From contig JAQGIF010000089.1 of NCBI GenBank assembly GCA_028291345.1, positions 1 through 45,821 on the forward strand: DNA of 45,821 bases. The letters are read 5' to 3'. A program made the position numbers and the translations under genes. The stretch is from Rhodospirillales bacterium (GTDB lineage Bacteria; Pseudomonadota; Alphaproteobacteria; BOG-932; Roseiterribacteraceae). The notes under the pieces were generated by a model, which was not told where the DNA came from, did not search any database, and saw nothing but the letters and a program-made list of their open reading frames with translations. Within the stretch, counting starts at the first letter, position 1. Each line of letters opens with the position of its first letter. Of the stretch, positions 42,482 to 45,821 are shown piece after piece.

Positions 42482-42582
42482 GTCTTTGGAAAGACCATAA
42501 ACTATGTCAATACTTGTTGAGACAAATTAGCGTCTTGAAAGCCCAGATCCGCGCCAGCATCGATAGTGGGGAAGTGGTCGTC

Positions 42583-43271
42583 ATGATCACGTCTCTACCC
42601 ACGTTTGAAATCGATATGACAATACTCCTCGAAGAGCTCGATCCCGATCAACGGGTCCGCGCCGACCGTTTCCGCTTCCGGGGCGATCGAGACGTCTATA
42701 TTTTGGCGCATGCGCTGTTGTCAGCTGCCGTCGTCGCAGCAATTCGCGTCAATCGAAGCGCTTGGCGTTTCAACGAGCAGGATAGCGGCAAGCCGCGGCT
42801 GGAAATCGTCGACGGGAAGCTGCTCTATGGCATATTTCGCACACGCGCGGCTGGGCTGCGGTAGCGCTTACCTCGGTGGCCGAAGTCGGAGTCGACATCG
42901 AGGCCGAACGCCCAGTTCCTGATATGCGGGAGCTGGCGGCGGTGGCGTTTACCCCCGGCGAGCGCATGGCGCTGGCTGCCACAACCGATCCGATTGGGTT
43001 GTTCTTCCAACTCTGGACCCGCAAGGAGGCCCTGATCAAAGCATTGGGCGCCGGTCTCGGGGCGCCTCTGACCGAGATCGACGTCACCGATTCAAAAGCG
43101 CCGAGGCTTCCAGCGGGCCTCTTCCAATCCCTTTCAATCATGGACTTCGCGATATGCGGCGGCCCACCAGCGGCAGTTTGCCTGCTGCGCGAGGCGATCC
43201 GCCCGCGGCTGATCTCAGCCAGCTGGGAGGCAGGTCGCGGATGGCGGCCCAGCACGAACCGGCGCATGTAG
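42583..43271 (+). pseudogene. 4'-phosphopantetheinyl transferase (Sfp type), frameshifted
   Basis: The first frame (from ATG 42583, or a TTG at 42514) carries ELDPDQRVRADRFRF and the GKPRLE region of Sfp-type enzymes and ends at a stop at 42864. The conserved core then continues in the next frame: ISHTRGWAAVAL, VGVDIEAERP with the metal-binding D and E, and WTRKEALIKALG. One missing base near 42832 explains the shift; inserting an A would read YGNISHTRG. Such enzymes load carrier proteins with the 4'-phosphopantetheine arm in lipid, polyketide or peptide synthesis. Both parts are otherwise well kept, so a recent mutation or a sequencing error are equally possible. The last 15 residues read into another element. 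Confidence 0.75.
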
Positions 43272-43296
43272 AGATTCGCCAGCAATGGTGATGCCA
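43236..43296 (-). mobile_element. Shard of a group II intron reverse transcriptase
   Basis: On the minus strand a 17-residue segment SPLLANLYMRRFVLG.H matches the strongly conserved reverse-transcriptase block just before the YADD site in group II intron proteins. Nothing else of the enzyme is visible. The shard overlaps the 3' end of the phosphopantetheinyl transferase frame (WEAGRGWRPSTNRRM), so the latter's true C-terminus has probably been replaced by it. The rest of the gap up to 43495 (43297-43495) shows no gene. Confidence 0.5.
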
Positions 43297-43495
43297 AGCT
43301 TCTGGCTGAGCGAACAGGCGTCGTTAGCCACTCCGAGCTGGGCGCCGAGCCAGGTGTTCCGAGCCACCGAAACAGATTCACAAATAATCCGAATAAGCTT
43401 TGGGAAATAGCTTGCCGGAGTACCTCATTTTTGTCAGAACGGCCGTTATTAGATAACAGACGCAGCGCCGATACGCGGGCGAGTGTGAGGGATCG

Positions 43496-45821
43496 ATGCT
43501 TTGCTTGGCCGCCGCTGTTTACATTGAGCATCGGTCTCGTCTCCGCGGACGTGCAGCGCTGCTGCTCGGAGCGTCTTTTATCCCGGCTTTATTGGCGTTT
43601 GCAGTACCGCAAGCCTATGCCAATCCAGCCGGCGGAAACGTAGTCGCGGGACAAGCGCTTATCGGAGGCGCCGGTCGTACTCTGACCGTTGACCAGACAT
43701 CCAGCCGCGCCATCATCAACTGGCAAAGCTTCTCGATCGGCGCCGGTCAGACCACCCGGTTTAACCTGCCTTCCGCGAACGCCGCCATCCTCAACCGTGT
43801 CACTGGAACACAGCTCTCCAGCCTGCTCGGCAACCTCTACTCGAATGGCCAAGTTTATCTGCTGAATCCCAACGGTATCGTCGTGGGACCGAACGGCCGT
43901 GTGGAAACCAAAGGCTTCATCGCCTCAACGTTGGATACCCAGAACAAACAATTCATGGCCGGCGGTCAGCAGACGCTGAAGGGCGATTCCACCGCCGGCG
44001 TCACTGTGCTGGGCACGGTGAAGGTGAATGGCGGCGATGTCCTCCTTGTCGCGGCCCAGGTCAACAACCAGGGCAAAATCATCGCGCCGGACGGAAAGGC
44101 AATCCTCGCAGCCGGTTCCGAGGTGCTTTACGTCCCGGGCGCTGGCGCCAACATCGTGATCGCCGCGCCTGCACCCGCTACCGGGGCGGCCGCGGCTGTG
44201 AATAATGACGGCGTGATCAAGGCTGCGTCGGTCCAACTCGCGGCGGCTGGCTCGGCCTATGCGCTGGCGATCAACAATGGAGGGCAGATCTCGGCGACCG
44301 GCGTGAGGAACGTCGGCGGGCACATCGTGCTGGAGGGCGGCGAAGGCGACGTCGTCAATACCGGCGCATTGACCGCTTCGGCCGGCGATGTCGGCGGCTC
44401 AGTGACGATTCAGGGCGGTCGGGTCGCGCTGACCGGAAACGCCATCGTCGACGTGACGGGCGCGTCCGGCGGCGGCAAGGTGTCGATCGCGGCTAGCGAT
44501 CCGATCTCCGTTACGCCTGGGACCAAGATTGCCGCCAATGCCACGGTCAAGGGCGACGGCGGGGCGATCAAGGTCAAATCCGACAAGGCGACAGACTTCG
44601 CCGGTACTGCGAGCGTCGCCGGTGGTCCTCAGGGCGGCGATGGCGGGCAGGCCGAAATCTCCGGCGCCTCACTGAGTTTCTCCGGTATTGTCGACCGTTC
44701 GGCACCACTGGGTAAGGCCGGCAGCCTGCTGTTCGATCCCACCGATATCACCATTGTTTCCGGCAACGCCGCGGCGCCGCCCAGCATCGCCGGCGGCTTG
44801 TGGGCCTTCGCCCAGGATACCGTCTCGGGTCAGACGATCTCGGTCGGCGCGATCGAGACATTGCTGAACGGCGGCAATCTCGAGTTGCAGGCGTCGAACA
44901 GCCTGACGGTGGCGGCGCCGGTTGGCGGCGCTTTGTCCACCATCGATTCCGCTACCACGAACACACTGACATTGACCGCGCCCACCATCGCGGTGAATGC
45001 GTCGATCTCGCTGTCGAACGGGGCGCTGGTCTTCAACTGGTCGGACGCCGCCGCCACTGCCTTCAGTACGTCGGCGAATACGGTCGCCTCCGCCTTATCC
45101 GCCACCATCACGGCACAGACGCTGCGGGTCGCGGGGAATTACTCCACAGTCAGCTTGGGCGGGCCAGTGACGACGTCGTCACTGCAGTTCACGCGGCCGG
45201 ACTTCTCCACCGGAATCACCATCAACAACGCGGCCAATGCCATCACTGCCGCCAGCTTCGATCCGACCGGCAACAATCATGCGAACAGCTTCGATGTGGA
45301 GAGTGCATCGGCCTTGACCGTCTCCGGCAGTATCGTCGGTGGTACAACTGCCACCCTGGTGGCCGGAGGCGATCTGACGCTGCAATCGGGATTTGCGCTG
45401 AACGGCGTGCAGAAGGTGGTCCTCGCCTCCACCGGTGGCGTAATCAACAATCTGGCCGGATCGGGCGCCGCGTCGGTTCTCAATGGCCGGATATTGCTCT
45501 ACAGCGCGACCAATGGCATGGGCGCTTCGGGAGTCACCTTCAATGATGGCGGGATCGGCAGCGGCGCGCCCGTTTTCCAGACCTTCTCGGGCGTCTCCTT
45601 TCCGAACGACCCCAACACCTCGAACTCCGTGGTGGAATATTTTGTCGCGACGTCGGCGCAGCCGGTCCTGACAATCACTGCCGACTCATTCACGCGGACC
45701 TATAATCGGCCCGACCCGGCCTTTACCGCCAGCTATTCCGGCGGATCGGGAGGCGGTGCAAGCGAACTCACCACCATGCCGACGTTCCGCATCGTCCAAG
45801 GCAGCGACGTGAATGCCGGGA
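43496..45821 (+). CDS. Two-partner secretion exoprotein (FHA/haemagglutinin type), cut by the window end
   Basis: The 775 residues seen begin with an ATG (GAGG five bases upstream), a long signal peptide ending at Ala42 (PQAYA), and a TPS/haemagglutination domain (about 43-160). That domain contains VVAGQALIGG, RAIINWQSFSIG, and the conserved NPNGI motif (about 124). The remainder is a Gly/Ala/Thr/Val-rich repetitive beta-helix, with the FHA-typical LLFDPTDITIV at about 411. An MBG-like segment, RTYNRPDPAFTASYSGG, lies near the visible end. Such proteins are exported by a TpsB partner and work as adhesins, haemagglutinins or toxins; no TpsB gene is seen in the window. It has no stop before the right edge. 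Confidence 0.85.
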   Translation, partial: MLCLAAAVYIEHRSRLRGRAALLLGASFIPALLAFAVPQAYANPAGGNVVAGQALIGGAGRTLTVDQTSSRAIINWQSFSIGAGQTTRFNLPSANAAILNRVTGTQLSSLLGNLYSNGQVYLLNPNGIVVGPNGRVETKGFIASTLDTQNKQFMAGGQQTLKGDSTAGVTVLGTVKVNGGDVLLVAAQVNNQGKIIAPDGKAILAAGSEVLYVPGAGANIVIAAPAPATGAAAAVNNDGVIKAASVQLAAAGSAYALAINNGGQISATGVRNVGGHIVLEGGEGDVVNTGALTASAGDVGGSVTIQGGRVALTGNAIVDVTGASGGGKVSIAASDPISVTPGTKIAANATVKGDGGAIKVKSDKATDFAGTASVAGGPQGGDGGQAEISGASLSFSGIVDRSAPLGKAGSLLFDPTDITIVSGNAAAPPSIAGGLWAFAQDTVSGQTISVGAIETLLNGGNLELQASNSLTVAAPVGGALSTIDSATTNTLTLTAPTIAVNASISLSNGALVFNWSDAAATAFSTSANTVASALSATITAQTLRVAGNYSTVSLGGPVTTSSLQFTRPDFSTGITINNAANAITAASFDPTGNNHANSFDVESASALTVSGSIVGGTTATLVAGGDLTLQSGFALNGVQKVVLASTGGVINNLAGSGAASVLNGRILLYSATNGMGASGVTFNDGGIGSGAPVFQTFSGVSFPNDPNTSNSVVEYFVATSAQPVLTITADSFTRTYNRPDPAFTASYSGGSGGGASELTTMPTFRIVQGSDVNAG

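Larger units (their letters stand above)
41810..42582. other. Gene-free, AT-rich island
   Basis: No gene is visible in these 773 bases. By hand count GC is about 34% over 42121-42540, against roughly 60% around it, starting fairly abruptly near 42100. It contains short direct, inverted and tandem repeats (listed separately), A/T tracts such as 42331-42347, and ends just before the phosphopantetheinyl transferase. It could be a promoter/silencer region for that gene and the downstream surface protein, or a scar of transferred DNA. The part from 41810 to 42100 is GC-normal and could hold the left end of the IS630 element; I see no terminal repeat. Confidence 0.6.

Noticed and set aside
44800-45546. 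Open frame within the exoprotein in another frame
   Set aside because: Arg/His/Gly-rich shadow of the repetitive exoprotein, which itself is open from 43496 to the edge.
1-45821. CRISPR arrays, rRNA and tRNA genes
   Set aside because: No regularly spaced repeats and no recognisable rRNA or cloverleaf sequence were seen by eye. A tRNA search could still find a cryptic one, but nothing supports it.

Overview
The window reads as chromosomal DNA of a Gram-negative alphaproteobacterium. The genome is GC-rich (roughly 60% by eye), there are outer-membrane polysaccharide export proteins, a PioA/PioB-type electron conduit, ECF sigma factor remnants and an alphaproteobacterial-style IS630 fragment. 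I cannot fix the genus. A Micropepsales/Rhizobiales-like host is a guess, not a result. I see no rRNA, tRNA or CRISPR.

Region 1 (1-24,480) is a surface polysaccharide (capsule/EPS) locus of the Wzx/Wzy type. It holds a Wzi-like outer-membrane protein, a fused Gfo/Idh/MocA plus 2-hydroxyacid dehydrogenase, an ABC exporter, several glycosyltransferases, a nucleotidyltransferase, a B12-type radical SAM enzyme, a methyltransferase, a SPASM-like radical SAM enzyme, Wzy, Wzx, a Wzz-type co-polymerase, a fused nucleotidyltransferase/kinase, a second nucleotidyltransferase, a GT2 and a very large multi-SLBB export protein. A decayed partial copy of the Wzy gene (11.2-11.6 kb) and the intact Wzy gene bracket a methyltransferase/radical-SAM pair as direct repeats.

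Region 2 (24,588-30,610) is a tight, overlapping run of three B12-binding-type radical SAM proteins and two methyltransferases. This is the best candidate for an undescribed pathway, either decorating the polysaccharide or making a small molecule. A convergent minus-strand group (lytic transglycosylase, YdcF-like protein, amidohydrolase; 30,565-33,242) follows, then a lone methyltransferase.

Region 3 (34,005-38,396) is a three-gene minus-strand operon: monoheme cytochrome c, decaheme cytochrome with a long haem-free N-terminus, and an MtrB/PioB porin. It is a trans-outer-membrane electron conduit, plausibly for Fe(II) oxidation or another extracellular electron exchange. A dyad-symmetric candidate operator lies upstream.

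Region 4 (38,679-45,821) starts with an acyltransferase and then becomes a gene graveyard. It holds an ECF sigma factor whose anti-sigma gene is frameshifted, a polyprenyl-phosphate sugar transferase whose N-terminus is an IS630 transposase relic, an AT-rich island of about 34% GC, a frameshifted 4'-phosphopantetheinyl transferase and a shard of group II intron reverse transcriptase. A large two-partner-secretion exoprotein runs off the right edge. Polysaccharide assembly, unusual radical chemistry and an electron conduit side by side suggest a cell-surface lifestyle, possibly at mineral surfaces; that link is inference.
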